A DNA stretch of 64,000 nucleotides from Pseudorhizobium pelagicum (GTDB taxonomy: Bacteria > Pseudomonadota > Alphaproteobacteria > Rhizobiales > Rhizobiaceae), in assembly GCA_000722615.1 (NCBI GenBank), contig JOKI01000003.1, positions 56,623-120,622 on the forward strand, given 5' to 3'. The position numbers were made by a program, and so were the translations under genes. The notes below the pieces were generated by a model that did not search any database, had not been told where the DNA came from, and saw only the letters and a program-made list of their open reading frames with translations. This document shows positions 8,181 to 17,840 of this stretch, in pieces (position 1 is the stretch's first letter; each line of letters begins with the position of its first letter).

Positions 8181-9217
8181 GTGTGATTACACGGGAAGAT
8201 GTCGCTCCGGTCGAGGACGGGCAGGACGACCAGGCCCGCGCCATGCGGCTGATGCGCAGGCGAAGCCGGATTCGCTTCTTCGAGTTCATCATCTGGCCGG
8301 CTGCCGTTGCGGCAATCTTTCTCCTGCCGTCGAAGATGCTGATCCTGACCGAGATCGCCATTCTGGCGCTGTTTGCCGTGTCGCTGGATCTCGTGCTCGG
8401 TTTTGCGGGCATCGTCTCGCTCGGCCATACCGCTTTCTTCGGGATCGGCGCCTATACGGCGGGGCTCTTTGCACGGCATTATTTTGCCGAGCCCGTCACC
8501 GGCCTTCTCGTCGCCGGCGTGGTCAGCGGCATCCTGGGGTTTGCGACGAGCTTCCTGATCCTGCGCGGCTCCGACCTGACGCGGCTGATGACGACGCTCG
8601 GCATTGCCCTGATGCTCGGGGAGGCCGCCAACCAGATGGGCTGGCTCACCGGCGGGGCCGATGGGTTGAGCGGCTTCAGTCTCGGCCCGATCCTCGGGCT
8701 GTTCGAGTTCGATCTCTGGGGCCGCAACGGCTATATCTATTGCCTGGCCGTCCTGTTCGTCACCACCATGGTCGCACGACGCATTGCATTTTCCCCGTTC
8801 GGCCTGGCGCTGAAGGCGATCAAGAGCAATCCCACCCGGGCCGCGCTGGTGGGCGTCCCGGCGCGCCGGCGTCTGGTGATCGCCTATACGATCGCGGCGG
8901 TAATGGCGGGCTTTGCAGGGGCGCTCCTGACGCAGACGACCTCCTTCGTGTCACCGGACGTTCTGGCCTTCCACCGGTCTGCCGACGTGCTGCTGATCCT
9001 GGTGATCGGCGGCACGGGCTATCTCTACGGTGGGATCTTCGGCGCGATCGGGTTCACCTTGCTGAAGGACTGGCTGTCCGTCGTGACGCCGCAATACTGG
9101 ATGTTCTGGATCGGCCTTCTGCTGGTGATCCTGGTGCTTGTCGGACGCGGGCGGATCGCGCGCTGGATCGAATATATCCCGCAGCGCCTGACGGCTGCGA
9201 TGGGAGGCAAGCCATGA
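8177..9217 (+). CDS. ABC transporter permease, LivM type
   Basis: The second inner-membrane permease subunit, 346 aa. A polar N-terminal extension of about 35 residues rich in Arg precedes the membrane segments. The LivM signature is present (FAGIVSLGHTAFFGIGAYTA, about residues 75-94). It overlaps both neighbours by ATGA, so the four downstream genes read as one coupled transcript. Confidence 0.88.
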   Translation: MSVITREDVAPVEDGQDDQARAMRLMRRRSRIRFFEFIIWPAAVAAIFLLPSKMLILTEIAILALFAVSLDLVLGFAGIVSLGHTAFFGIGAYTAGLFARHYFAEPVTGLLVAGVVSGILGFATSFLILRGSDLTRLMTTLGIALMLGEAANQMGWLTGGADGLSGFSLGPILGLFEFDLWGRNGYIYCLAVLFVTTMVARRIAFSPFGLALKAIKSNPTRAALVGVPARRRLVIAYTIAAVMAGFAGALLTQTTSFVSPDVLAFHRSADVLLILVIGGTGYLYGGIFGAIGFTLLKDWLSVVTPQYWMFWIGLLLVILVLVGRGRIARWIEYIPQRLTAAMGGKP

Positions 9218-9960
9218 CGGTCGTTCTGGAAACGCGCGGACTGCAGCGGCGCTTCGGAGCCTTCCTCGCCACCAATGATGTTTCGCTGACGGTGGAGCAG
9301 GGCGCGCGCCACGCCCTGATCGGGCCGAACGGGGCCGGCAAGACGACGCTGATCAATCTGCTGACCGGCGTGCTGCAGCCGAGCGCCGGCCAGGTGATCC
9401 TGCAGGGGGAAGACATTACCCGCATGCCTTCCCACCAGCGTGTCAAGAAAGGGCTGACGCGGACGTTCCAGATCAATCAGTTGTTCGCCGACTACACGCC
9501 GCTCGAGACAGTCACTCTGGCGATGCTCGAACGGGATGGGCTGGGCAGCAACCTGTGGTCTCCGGTTGCAGGCCATGCGGACCTGATCGACGAGGCCGCG
9601 GCACTGCTGTCGCGGTTCGGCCTGTCGCCGGTCATGCAGGAGCGGACGGACCGGCTGCCCTATGGAAAGCAACGGTTGCTGGAAATCGCGCTGGCCTTCG
9701 CCTCCAAGCCTCGGGTGCTTCTGCTCGACGAGCCGGCAGCCGGCGTGCCGGAAGACGAACGCCACGAAGTGCTGTCGATCGTCTCCGATCTGCCGGCAGA
9801 AGTCACGGTCGTGCTCATCGAGCACGACATGGATCTGGTGTTTTCCTTCGCCAGCCGCATCTCGGTTCTGGTCGCCGGCGCGATCTACGCCGAAGGGACG
9901 GTGGCCGAGATCGCTGCCGACCGGGGCGTCAAGGCCGTCTACCTGGGAGAAAGCGCATGA
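9214..9960 (+). CDS. ABC transporter ATP-binding protein, LivG type
   Basis: A cytoplasmic ATPase subunit of 248 aa. Walker A is GPNGAGKTT, the degenerate LivG signature region reads LPYGKQRLLEIA, and Walker B is VLLLDEPAAGVP, followed by the H-loop EHDMDLVF. The open frame extends far upstream, but the ATG at 9214 overlaps the LivM stop (ATGA) and gives the normal LivG N-terminus, so it was chosen. It would work with the LivF-type subunit that follows. Confidence 0.9.
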   Translation: MTVVLETRGLQRRFGAFLATNDVSLTVEQGARHALIGPNGAGKTTLINLLTGVLQPSAGQVILQGEDITRMPSHQRVKKGLTRTFQINQLFADYTPLETVTLAMLERDGLGSNLWSPVAGHADLIDEAAALLSRFGLSPVMQERTDRLPYGKQRLLEIALAFASKPRVLLLDEPAAGVPEDERHEVLSIVSDLPAEVTVVLIEHDMDLVFSFASRISVLVAGAIYAEGTVAEIAADRGVKAVYLGESA

Positions 9961-10679
9961 CCGCGCCGCTGCTCGCCACACGCAAGCTGGTGGCCGGTTA
10001 TGGCGAAGCCGCCGTGCTGGCCGGGATCGACCTGACGCTCGAGGAAGGTAGAACACTGGCGCTGCTCGGGCGCAATGGAACCGGCAAGACGACGCTCGTC
10101 GAGACGATTGCGGGCCTTACCACCCATCACGGCGGCACGATCCACCTGATGGGCCAGGACATCACCCGGATGCGGGCCGACCGGCGGGTCGCGGCAGGGA
10201 TCGGCTGGGTGCCGCAAGAGCGCAACATTTTCAAGTCCCTGACGGTCGAGGAGAACCTGACGGCGATCGCCCGTCCCGGCGTCTGGACCGTCGACCGGGC
10301 CTATTCGATGTTTCCACGCCTCAAGGAGCGCCGGCGCAATCTGGGCAGCCAGCTTTCCGGTGGTGAACAGCAGATGCTCGCCGTCGCCCGTGCGCTGATG
10401 GTCAATCCTCGTCTGCTGCTCCTTGACGAGCCTCTGGAGGGCCTCGCGCCGATCATCGTGGACGAGCTTCTGGCGGCGTTGCGGCAGATCGTCGACGGCG
10501 AGGGCATGTCTGCGATCATCATCGAGCAGAAGGCGCGGAAGGTCCTGCCGCTGGCGCATGAGGCGATCATTCTGGATCGCGGCGCCATCGTCTACCAGGG
10601 ATCGAGCAGTGATCTGCTCGCCGATGAGAAGGCTCTCGGGCAGCATCTCGGCGTCGAAAAGGTACCGGCCAGGGTCTGA
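9957..10679 (+). CDS. ABC transporter ATP-binding protein, LivF type
   Basis: The second ATPase subunit, 240 aa. Walker A is GRNGTGKTT, the signature LSGGEQQMLAVARAL, and Walker B LLLLDEPLEGLAP. It starts on the ATGA overlap with the LivG-type gene and ends the operon; about 120 bp separate it from the next gene, which has its own FNR-like box. No clear terminator hairpin with a T-run is seen after it. Confidence 0.9.
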   Translation: MTAPLLATRKLVAGYGEAAVLAGIDLTLEEGRTLALLGRNGTGKTTLVETIAGLTTHHGGTIHLMGQDITRMRADRRVAAGIGWVPQERNIFKSLTVEENLTAIARPGVWTVDRAYSMFPRLKERRRNLGSQLSGGEQQMLAVARALMVNPRLLLLDEPLEGLAPIIVDELLAALRQIVDGEGMSAIIIEQKARKVLPLAHEAIILDRGAIVYQGSSSDLLADEKALGQHLGVEKVPARV

Positions 10680-10727
10680 GACCAAGGTCGTTTGCACCGC
10701 GGATCCGTTCCGCAGTCCGTCTCCGGC

Positions 10728-10741
10728 TTGACTTTGATCAA
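10728..10741 (+). promoter_or_regulatory. FNR/FixK-type box, TTGAC-N4-ATCAA
   Basis: TTGACTTTGATCAA matches the anaerobox consensus TTGAY-N4-RTCAA at every defined position. Its centre is about 65 bp before the SDR start codon. A weak -10 (TAGGGT, 10764-10769) is placed as expected if the box is centred near -41.5 of a start site around 10776, the usual class II activator geometry. Binding by FixK or FnrN is inferred. Confidence 0.6.
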
Positions 10742-10799
10742 AGACCAGCCCGCCGCCTCACCCTAGGGTCGTCTCAATTCAACGGAAAGGGCGACGAAG

Positions 10800-11552
10800 A
10801 TGGAGCGGCAGTTTGCAGGCAAGGTCGCGATCGTGACAGGTGCCGGATCCGGCATCGGCGAGGCGGTCGCCAAGGAACTGGCTGCCTGCGGGGCTCGCGT
10901 GCTCGTGGCAGATCTCTACCAGGATGCCATTGACCGGGTGGTTGGCGAAATCTGTGCGAACGATGGCAAGGCGCTCGGCTTCCAGGCCGACGTATCCGAT
11001 CCAGTTGCCGTCGAAGCCATGGTTGCCTACGCGGAAGAGACCTTTGGCGGCCTCCATCTCGCCGTCAACAATGCCGGTGTCGGCGGCCCGCTCGAGCCTG
11101 CCGCAGACTATCCGCTGGACGGCTGGCGGCAGGTGATCGACATCAACCTCAGCGGCGTCTTCTACTGCACGAAGTTCGAGATCCAGGCGATGCTGCGCGC
11201 CGGTGGCGGTGCCATCGTCAACATGGCCTCCATCCTCGGCAGCGTCGGTACGGCAGGCGCGATTGCCTATGTGGCTGCCAAGCATGGCGTCCTCGGGCTG
11301 ACCAAGGTTGCTGCCATGGAATATGCAGCGCAGGGGGTGCGGGTCAATGCCGTCGGCCCCGGCTACATCGACACGCCGCTTCTCGCCAATCTCGATCCGG
11401 AGGTATACGAGAAGCTGAAGTCCCTTCATCCGATCGGACGCATAGGCACCTCGGAAGAGGTCGCTGCACTGACCTGTTTCCTGCTGTCAGACCGTGCCTC
11501 CTTCATCACCGGCAGCTATCACTTGGTTGATGGCGGCTACGTCGCACAATAA
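10800..11552 (+). CDS. SDR family NAD(P)-dependent oxidoreductase
   Basis: A classical short-chain dehydrogenase of 250 aa. The cofactor motif is TGAGSGIG near residue 13, the NNAG motif follows at mid-protein (VNNAGVGG), and the catalytic YxxxK is YVAAK with an upstream Ser in NMASILGS. The C-terminus VDGGYVAQ is typical. The substrate is not evident; members include 3-oxoacyl and 3-hydroxyacyl dehydrogenases. It lies 75 bp upstream of the CoA-transferase gene and shares its strand, so a small acyl-CoA or short-chain acid pathway under oxygen control is conceivable (inference). Confidence 0.82.
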   Translation: MERQFAGKVAIVTGAGSGIGEAVAKELAACGARVLVADLYQDAIDRVVGEICANDGKALGFQADVSDPVAVEAMVAYAEETFGGLHLAVNNAGVGGPLEPAADYPLDGWRQVIDINLSGVFYCTKFEIQAMLRAGGGAIVNMASILGSVGTAGAIAYVAAKHGVLGLTKVAAMEYAAQGVRVNAVGPGYIDTPLLANLDPEVYEKLKSLHPIGRIGTSEEVAALTCFLLSDRASFITGSYHLVDGGYVAQ

Positions 11553-11627
11553 ATCAAGCGGCATGACGGGCGAACATCGTGGGACGGTGCCGCTCCTTCC
11601 GCTCGCATACCAGATAGAGACCAGTAC

Positions 11628-13130
11628 ATGATCGCCGACCGTATCCGCCGCCCCGCGCTTCTCGACAAGATAACAACGGCGGAGGCTGCCACCGCCCTGA
11701 TCAAGGACGGCATGATCATCGGCATGAGCGGCTTTACCCGGGCCGGCGACGCCAAGGCCGTGCCGATCGCCATGGCTGAGCGCGCCAAGACGGATCCGTT
11801 CAAGATCACCCTGATCACTGGCGCGTCGCTTGGACATGACGTCGACCGGATGCTGACCGAGGCGCATATCCTCGCGAGACGGATGCCTTTCCAGGCGGAC
11901 CGGACATTGCGGGCGGCGATCAACCGCGGCGAGGTGATGTTCATCGACCAGCATCTGTCGGAGACGGTGGAGCACCTGCGCTCGAACCAACTCGGGCCGA
12001 TCGACTATGCGATCATCGAAGCCGCGGCGATCACCGAGGACGGCGGGATCGTTCCCTCGACCTCCGTCGGCAACTCCGCAAGCTTTGCAGTGCTGGCCAA
12101 GAAGATCATCATCGAGATCAACCTCAGCCAGCCTGCCGAGCTGGAGGGGCTTCACGACATCTACTTTCCGGGGCGCCGTCCCTCGCGCGTGCCGATCCCG
12201 GTCGTCGCCTGCGACAGTCGCGTCGGCTTTCCCTATGTGCCGATCGACCCGGACAAGATCGTCGCGATCGTCGTCACCGACGAGAAGGACAGCGCGTCGT
12301 CTATCGAAGCACCGGATGCCGATACGGATGCGATTGCCGGCCACCTGATCCGGTTCTTCGAGGACGAAGTGGCCAAGGGCCGGCTCGACCTGACGCTGCA
12401 CCCTCTGCAGGCCGGGATCGGCTCCATCGCCAATTCCGTGCTCAGCGGGCTTGCCCACGGTCCCTTCCATCATCTGCGCATGTACAGCGAGGTGCTGCAG
12501 GACAGCACCTTCGACCTCTTCGATGCCGGCAAGCTCGTCTTCGCCTCCGGGTCCTCGATCACCCTGTCGACGGCCTGTGCGGAGCGGGTCTTTGGCGATT
12601 TCCACAAATACAAGGAGCACATCGTCCTCCGGCCCCAGGAAATCAGCAATCATCCGGAGGTCATCCGCCGCCTGGGCGTCATCGGCATCAACACGGCGCT
12701 GGAATTCGACATCTACGGGAACGTCAATTCGACCCACGTCGGTGGCACCCACATGATGAACGGCATCGGCGGTTCGGGCGATTTTGCACGCAATGCCTAT
12801 CTGTCGATCTTCGTCACCAAGTCTCTGGCCAAGGAGGGACGGATTTCCTCCGTCGTCCCGATGGTGCCGCATGTCGATCACACCGAGCACGACGTGGACA
12901 TCCTGGTGACCGAGCAGGGCCTGGCGGACCTTCGCGAGCTGGCGCCGCGGGAACGCGCCCTGCAGATCATCGAGCACTGCGCTCATCCTGATTTCAAGGA
13001 AGCGCTCTCCGACTATTTCCGGCGCGCCTGCGCTCGAGGCGGCCATACCCCGCATCTTCTGGAAGAGGCACTGTCCTGGCATGAGAAGGCTCGGACGGCG
13101 GGTACGATGGTGCCGTTGACGCGAATGTAG
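11628..13130 (+). CDS. Acetyl-CoA hydrolase/transferase family (succinyl-CoA:acetate CoA-transferase-like)
   Basis: A cytoplasmic class I CoA-transferase of 500 aa, the usual length for the AarC/Cat1/Ach1 family. It moves CoA between short-chain acyl donors and a carboxylate such as acetate or succinate. The glycine-rich GIGSIANSVL segment, the catalytic-glutamate region MYSEVLQD (Glu near residue 288) and the GNVNSTHVGG / GIGGSGDFARNA segments near the C-terminal third are all present. It is probably co-transcribed with the SDR upstream. In low oxygen such an enzyme would support acetate/succinate exchange; exact acyl specificity cannot be read from the sequence. Confidence 0.85.
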   Translation: MIADRIRRPALLDKITTAEAATALIKDGMIIGMSGFTRAGDAKAVPIAMAERAKTDPFKITLITGASLGHDVDRMLTEAHILARRMPFQADRTLRAAINRGEVMFIDQHLSETVEHLRSNQLGPIDYAIIEAAAITEDGGIVPSTSVGNSASFAVLAKKIIIEINLSQPAELEGLHDIYFPGRRPSRVPIPVVACDSRVGFPYVPIDPDKIVAIVVTDEKDSASSIEAPDADTDAIAGHLIRFFEDEVAKGRLDLTLHPLQAGIGSIANSVLSGLAHGPFHHLRMYSEVLQDSTFDLFDAGKLVFASGSSITLSTACAERVFGDFHKYKEHIVLRPQEISNHPEVIRRLGVIGINTALEFDIYGNVNSTHVGGTHMMNGIGGSGDFARNAYLSIFVTKSLAKEGRISSVVPMVPHVDHTEHDVDILVTEQGLADLRELAPRERALQIIEHCAHPDFKEALSDYFRRACARGGHTPHLLEEALSWHEKARTAGTMVPLTRM

Positions 13131-13247
13131 AGGCGCTGCAAAACAGATATCTGCATCTGGCAATCCCGTCCTGCCGCCCTAGCTAATGCCGGTCATGACG
13201 CCTTTCGCAAGATACAGATTCTGTTTTGGGCCGGGTGGACGTCGTCG

Positions 13248-16200
13248 ATGCCGCCTGCTTGGAACCTTTCTATGACCGCATCCGCGTCCGCGACCGCATT
13301 TCTCAACCATAACGGCGAACTTGCCCGGCTCATTGCCGCCTTCGACTGGAGCCGCACGTCGCTGGGGGATATGAGCCAGTGGCCCCAGGGTACGAAGGCC
13401 GTGGTGTCGCTCATCCTGCAGTCTCCGGTTCCGATCGTCACCCTTTGGCACGAGGATGGCGTGATGATCTACAACGATGCCTATTCCGTGTTCGCGGGAG
13501 GCCGGCATCCGCAACTTCTCGGCTCCAAGGTGCGTGAGGGCTGGTCCGAGATTTCCGAATTCAACGACAACGTCATGAAGGTCGGGCTGACCGGACAGAC
13601 CCTTGCCTATACCGACCAGGAGCTGACGCTGCACCGGCGCGGGGTCCCCGAGCAGGTCTGGATGAACCTCGACTATTCGCCGATCATGGATGATGCCGGT
13701 CGTCCCGTCGGGGTCATGGCCATCGTCGTCGAGACCACGGGCAAGGTGCGGGCGGAACGGCATTTGCGCGGAGAACGCGAGCGGCTGCGCAAGATGTTTG
13801 AGCAGGCGCCAGGCTTCATGGCGACGCTGGTCGGGTCCGACCATGTGTTCGAAGAGGCAAACTCCGCCTATCTTTCGCTGGTCGGCAATCGCCCGATCGT
13901 CGGCAAACCTGTCCGGGAAGCGCTGCCGGAGATTGTCGGCCAAGGCTTTATCGCGATGCTCGACGAGGCGCGGGAGACCGGACAACGTCATATCGGCCGC
14001 AGCGTCCCCGTGACACTCGCCCGCACGCCCGGATCGCCTCCGGAAGAACGGTTCATCGACTTCGTGTTCCAACCTATCCTGGACGAAGCGGGCCGCCCGG
14101 ACGGCATTTTCGTCCAGGGCAATGATGTGACCGAGCAGCGCCGAGCGGAGCTGGCACTGCTGCGCGAGAAGCGGCACCTTGAAGTCCTGAACAGGCTGGG
14201 GGCGGAGCTTGCCGCTGAGCTTGACCTGGAGAAGGTCGTGCAACTGACCACCGATGCAGCGGTCGAGCTCACGGGAGCTGCCTTCGGGGCCTTCTTCTAC
14301 AATGGGTTCGATGAAAAGGGCGAGAGCTATCGGCTCTATGCCCTCTCGGGTGCTGACCGATCGGCATTTGAGAATTTGCCGATGCCGCGCAACACGGAGG
14401 TTTTCGCGCCGACCTTCAAGGGGCAAGGCGTCGTGCGTTCGGGCGATATTCTTGCCGATCCGAGATACGGCCACTCTGCTCCGCATTTCGGAACGCCCCA
14501 AGACCACCTTCCCGTTCGCAGCTATCTCGCCATTCCCGTCGTTTCCAGATCGGGCGAAGCCATCGGGGGATTGCTGTTCGGCCATCCGGAGCCGCACCGT
14601 TTCGAGGAGGAGCATGAACGGCTGCTCGTCGGCGCTGCCGGTCAGGTCGCGATTGCGCTCGACAACGCGCGGCTTTTTCAGGCGGCACAGAACGAACTGG
14701 CCGAGCGCCGGCGCGCAGAGGAGGCCTTGCAGGAGCTCAATGCGCGCCTTGAGCAGAAGGTCGCGGAAGAGATTTCCGAGCGCATGAAGGCAGAGGAAGC
14801 GCTGCGGCAAAGCCAGAAGATGGAGGCCCTGGGGCAGTTGACCGGAGGCGTCGCCCATGACTTCAACAACCTGCTACAGGTGATTTCCGGCAATCTGCAG
14901 CTTCTGTCGCGCGATGTGGCCGGCGACGAGAGGGCCGAACGACGCGTCGAGAACGCGCTGTCCGGCGTCCAGAGGGGGAGCAAGCTGGCCAGTCAGCTGC
15001 TGGCCTTCGGCCGTCGCCAGCCGCTGGAACCGAAGGTGGTCAATGTCGGCCAGTTGCTGCGCGGCCTCGACGACCTGCTGCGACGGACGCTCGACGAGGA
15101 CATCGACATCGAAATCATCACGGACGGCGATCTCTGGAATACCTTCCTCGATCCGGCGCAGATCGAGAACGCCCTGCTGAACCTCGCCATCAATGCGCGC
15201 GACGCGATGGACGATGGCGGCAAGCTGACCATCACGGCAAGCAATGCCATTCTGGATCAGGCCTATACGAGGCAGGAAACGGATGTCGCTCCCGGAGGAT
15301 ATGCCCTGCTGACGGTTGCCGATACCGGAACCGGAATGAGCCAGGACGTGCTTGCGCAGGTCTTCGAACCATTCTTCTCGACGAAGCCGGTGGGAAAAGG
15401 GACCGGCCTCGGGCTGTCCATGGTCTACGGCTTCGTCAAGCAATCCGGCGGGCACATCAAGATCGACAGCGAAGTCGGTCGCGGAACGACGGTCAAGCTG
15501 TACTTCCCACGCATTCGTCGTCGAGAGGATGCCATCGCGGCTCCCGATGACGGGGCCATCGTCGGGGGAACGGAGACCATCCTCGTCGCGGAGGATGACG
15601 AGCAGGTCAGAGCCACGGTCGTGGAGATGCTCAGCGACCTCGGTTATCGCGTCCTGAAGGCGAAGGATGCGGCAGCCGCACTCCAGGTCGTCGAGAGCGG
15701 CGTGGCGCTCGACCTCGTCTTCACCGATGTCGTGATGCCAGGACCGGTCAAGAGTACGGAACTGGCCCTCAGGGTGCATGAGCTTTGTCCGGATGCCGCC
15801 GTCCTGTTTACCTCCGGATACACGCAGGACTCGATCGTGCACGATGGTCGCCTCGACGCCGACGTCGATCTCCTGTCTAAGCCCTACTCACGGGAAGCGC
15901 TGGCACGCAAGGTGCGTCAGGTGCTGAACAATCAACAATACCGCAATCGTACCCGCGCCACAGCCGAGAATAGCGATGCGGCTGCCACGAAGATGGATCG
16001 TAATGCCATGCCAGTCTACCGCGTTCTGCTTGTCGAAGACGACTTCCTGATCCGCATGAGTACCGCCGACATGCTGGCTGATCTCGGCCATCAGGTCGAA
16101 GAGGCGGCCAACGCCGAGGAAGCGCTGACGTTGCTGGAGACCGGCAGCTTCGACATCCTGATGACCGACTATGGGCTTCCTGGCATCAGCGGCGGTGAAT

Positions 16201-16370
16201 TCGCCCGCAAGGCCCGGAGCCTGGCGCCGGAGATTGGCGTTATCTTTGCCACGGGAAGAGACCGTATCCCAGACGACGGGGCGGTTGAGGGCGCCATGCT
16301 GTTGAAGAAGCCGTTCGTCACCGAGGAGATTGCCCGCGCATTTTCCGAGATGCGCAGCGCAGAGGTCTGA
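13248..16370 (+). CDS. Hybrid sensor histidine kinase, PAS-PAS-GAF-HisKA-HATPase-REC-REC
   Basis: A 1040-aa soluble hybrid kinase. Two PAS-like domains (about residues 30-170 and 180-300) are followed by a GAF domain (about 315-485), a coiled-coil linker rich in Glu/Ala/Arg, HisKA with the phospho-acceptor His near 537 in GGVAHDFNNLLQ, HATPase with N, G1 and G2 boxes (NLAINARDAM, DTGTGM, GTGLGLS), and two receiver domains with phospho-acceptor Asp near 827 (FTDVVMP) and 974 (MTDYGLP). No transmembrane segment is seen, so the signal is cytoplasmic. An alternative start at 13272 (MTASAS) would shorten it by eight residues; neither start has a strong ribosome-binding site. It stands alone with no partner regulator next to it and is convergent with thiD. 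Confidence 0.88.
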   Translation: MPPAWNLSMTASASATAFLNHNGELARLIAAFDWSRTSLGDMSQWPQGTKAVVSLILQSPVPIVTLWHEDGVMIYNDAYSVFAGGRHPQLLGSKVREGWSEISEFNDNVMKVGLTGQTLAYTDQELTLHRRGVPEQVWMNLDYSPIMDDAGRPVGVMAIVVETTGKVRAERHLRGERERLRKMFEQAPGFMATLVGSDHVFEEANSAYLSLVGNRPIVGKPVREALPEIVGQGFIAMLDEARETGQRHIGRSVPVTLARTPGSPPEERFIDFVFQPILDEAGRPDGIFVQGNDVTEQRRAELALLREKRHLEVLNRLGAELAAELDLEKVVQLTTDAAVELTGAAFGAFFYNGFDEKGESYRLYALSGADRSAFENLPMPRNTEVFAPTFKGQGVVRSGDILADPRYGHSAPHFGTPQDHLPVRSYLAIPVVSRSGEAIGGLLFGHPEPHRFEEEHERLLVGAAGQVAIALDNARLFQAAQNELAERRRAEEALQELNARLEQKVAEEISERMKAEEALRQSQKMEALGQLTGGVAHDFNNLLQVISGNLQLLSRDVAGDERAERRVENALSGVQRGSKLASQLLAFGRRQPLEPKVVNVGQLLRGLDDLLRRTLDEDIDIEIITDGDLWNTFLDPAQIENALLNLAINARDAMDDGGKLTITASNAILDQAYTRQETDVAPGGYALLTVADTGTGMSQDVLAQVFEPFFSTKPVGKGTGLGLSMVYGFVKQSGGHIKIDSEVGRGTTVKLYFPRIRRREDAIAAPDDGAIVGGTETILVAEDDEQVRATVVEMLSDLGYRVLKAKDAAAALQVVESGVALDLVFTDVVMPGPVKSTELALRVHELCPDAAVLFTSGYTQDSIVHDGRLDADVDLLSKPYSREALARKVRQVLNNQQYRNRTRATAENSDAAATKMDRNAMPVYRVLLVEDDFLIRMSTADMLADLGHQVEEAANAEEALTLLETGSFDILMTDYGLPGISGGEFARKARSLAPEIGVIFATGRDRIPDDGAVEGAMLLKKPFVTEEIARAFSEMRSAEV

Positions 16371-16407
16371 TCGTTGTGGCGCCGAGCGACCGGGCTGTGG
16401 TTGTCTC

Positions 16408-17208
16408 CTACCACCACTGGTGGAAGTGATGCACCGGTCCGTGCCCGGCTCCGACGGACAACTCTTCCGCGCGGGCGATCGCAGCGGCGATATAGCCCTT
16501 GGCTTCCGTCACGGCTTGCAGCGGATCCAGCCCCTTTCCGAGCTCGGCCGCGATGGCGCTCGATAGCGTGCAGCCGGTGCCATGGGTGTTGCGCGTCGCA
16601 CTCCGTCTGCCTTCCAGCCAGGTGAGCCTGCCACTGGCAGCGAGAACGTCGGGACTTTCATTCGATGGAAGATGGCCTCCCTTTATCAAAACCGCACGCG
16701 GCCCCAGCGCCAAAAGCCTTTCGGCCTGATGGGCCATCGTGTCTCGATCACCGGCCTCCGCTTCGCCGAGCAGCGCGGCGGCCTCCGGCAGATTTGGCGT
16801 GATCAGGGTCGCGAGCGGAAGCAGCCGCCGGTTCAGGGCTTCGACGGCATCCGCGGCCAGAAGCGAGGCGCCGCCCTTGGCGACCATCACCGGATCGACG
16901 ACGACCGGAACGCCTTCCCCGTGTTTCGTGAGGGCATCGGCCACCGCTTCGGCGATTTCGGCCGTTGCGATCATCCCGATCTTGACCGCATCGACACGAA
17001 TGTCTGCGAAGACGGCGCGGATCTGATCGGCGACGAAGGATGCCGGCACGAGATGCACGCCGGACACTCCTTGCGTGTTCTGGGCCGTCAATGCCGTGAT
17101 CACGGCCATGCCGTAGGTGCCACGCGCCGCGAATGTCTTCAGGTCCGCCTGGATGCCGGCGCCACCGGACGGATCCGAGCCCGCGATGGACAGGATGTTT
17201 GCGATCAT
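16408..17208 (-). CDS. thiD: Hydroxymethylpyrimidine/phosphomethylpyrimidine kinase ThiD
   Basis: ThiD phosphorylates HMP and HMP-P to give HMP-PP, the pyrimidine half of thiamine. The 266-aa protein has the ribokinase-like start ANILSIAGSDPSGGAGIQADLKTF, the segment VDPVMVAKGG at mid-length, and the nucleotide/catalytic motif NTHGTGCTLSSAIAAEL near the C-terminus. It is last in thiM-thiE-thiD and its ATG overlaps the thiE stop (ATGA, 17205-17208), so it should be under the TPP riboswitch at 18700-18778. Confidence 0.95.
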   Translation of the reverse strand: MIANILSIAGSDPSGGAGIQADLKTFAARGTYGMAVITALTAQNTQGVSGVHLVPASFVADQIRAVFADIRVDAVKIGMIATAEIAEAVADALTKHGEGVPVVVDPVMVAKGGASLLAADAVEALNRRLLPLATLITPNLPEAAALLGEAEAGDRDTMAHQAERLLALGPRAVLIKGGHLPSNESPDVLAASGRLTWLEGRRSATRNTHGTGCTLSSAIAAELGKGLDPLQAVTEAKGYIAAAIARAEELSVGAGHGPVHHFHQWW

Positions 17209-17840
17209 CGGCGGGCCTCCTCGATTTCCCGGGCAAGAGAACGGGCCGCGGTCTCCGGATCCGGCTGGCCGCAGATGGCCGAAACTACGGCAAGGCCATG
17301 CGCGCCGGCGGCAAGAACCGGCACGGCGTGACCCTGCTTCAGCCCGCCAATCGCCACGGCCGGGACGGGTGCTGCCGCAACAATGCGCGCCAGGCCATCG
17401 AAGCCGATCGGGGTCTTGTGGTCCGGCTTGGTGCCCGTGGCAAAGACAGGTCCGATGCCGACGTAGTCGACGAGACCTGCATCCACCTGGCGCGCCAGTT
17501 CCTCCGTCTCAACCGAAACACCGAGGATCATCGTGTCCGGGATGCGCCGGCGTGCCGCCGCGGCGGCGAGGTCGCTCTGGCCGACGTGGACACCTTCGGC
17601 GCCAAGGACAATGGCAGCCTCGACGTCGTCGTTGATGATCAGGGGAATCCCGGTCCCGGCGAGTGCCAACTGCAGTGCACGACCGGTTTCGATCATGGTC
17701 GCGGTGTCGGCGGACTTGTCGCGCAATTGCACCATGGTTGTGCCACCGGCCACGGCCAGCCTTGCGGTTTCCACCATGCCGATCTCGCGGCAGAGGTCAG
17801 GGTCAAGTACCAAGTAGAGAGAGAGATCGAAGCTTTTCAT
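17205..17840 (-). CDS. thiE: Thiamine-phosphate synthase ThiE
   Basis: ThiE joins HMP-PP and THZ-P to make thiamine monophosphate. The 211-aa TIM-barrel protein contains VQLRDKSADT, LIINDDVEAA, GAEGVHVGQSDL and the phosphate-binding stretch YVGIGPVFATGTK, all characteristic. The frame is open further upstream, but the ATG at 17840 begins the normal N-terminus (MKSFDLSLYLVLD) and overlaps the thiM stop by ATGA, so it was chosen. It sits between thiM and thiD in a salvage operon. Confidence 0.95.
   Translation of the reverse strand: MKSFDLSLYLVLDPDLCREIGMVETARLAVAGGTTMVQLRDKSADTATMIETGRALQLALAGTGIPLIINDDVEAAIVLGAEGVHVGQSDLAAAAARRRIPDTMILGVSVETEELARQVDAGLVDYVGIGPVFATGTKPDHKTPIGFDGLARIVAAAPVPAVAIGGLKQGHAVPVLAAGAHGLAVVSAICGQPDPETAARSLAREIEEARR

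Noticed and set aside
8161-9213. A fusion protein spanning the LivM region and LivG in the LivG frame
   Set aside because: The upstream part is the wrong frame of the LivM-type gene; the ATGA overlap and normal LivG N-terminus show the true start at 9214.
13140-13165. CAGATATCTG palindrome after the CoA-transferase gene as a terminator
   Set aside because: The stem is too short, AT-rich and without a T-run.
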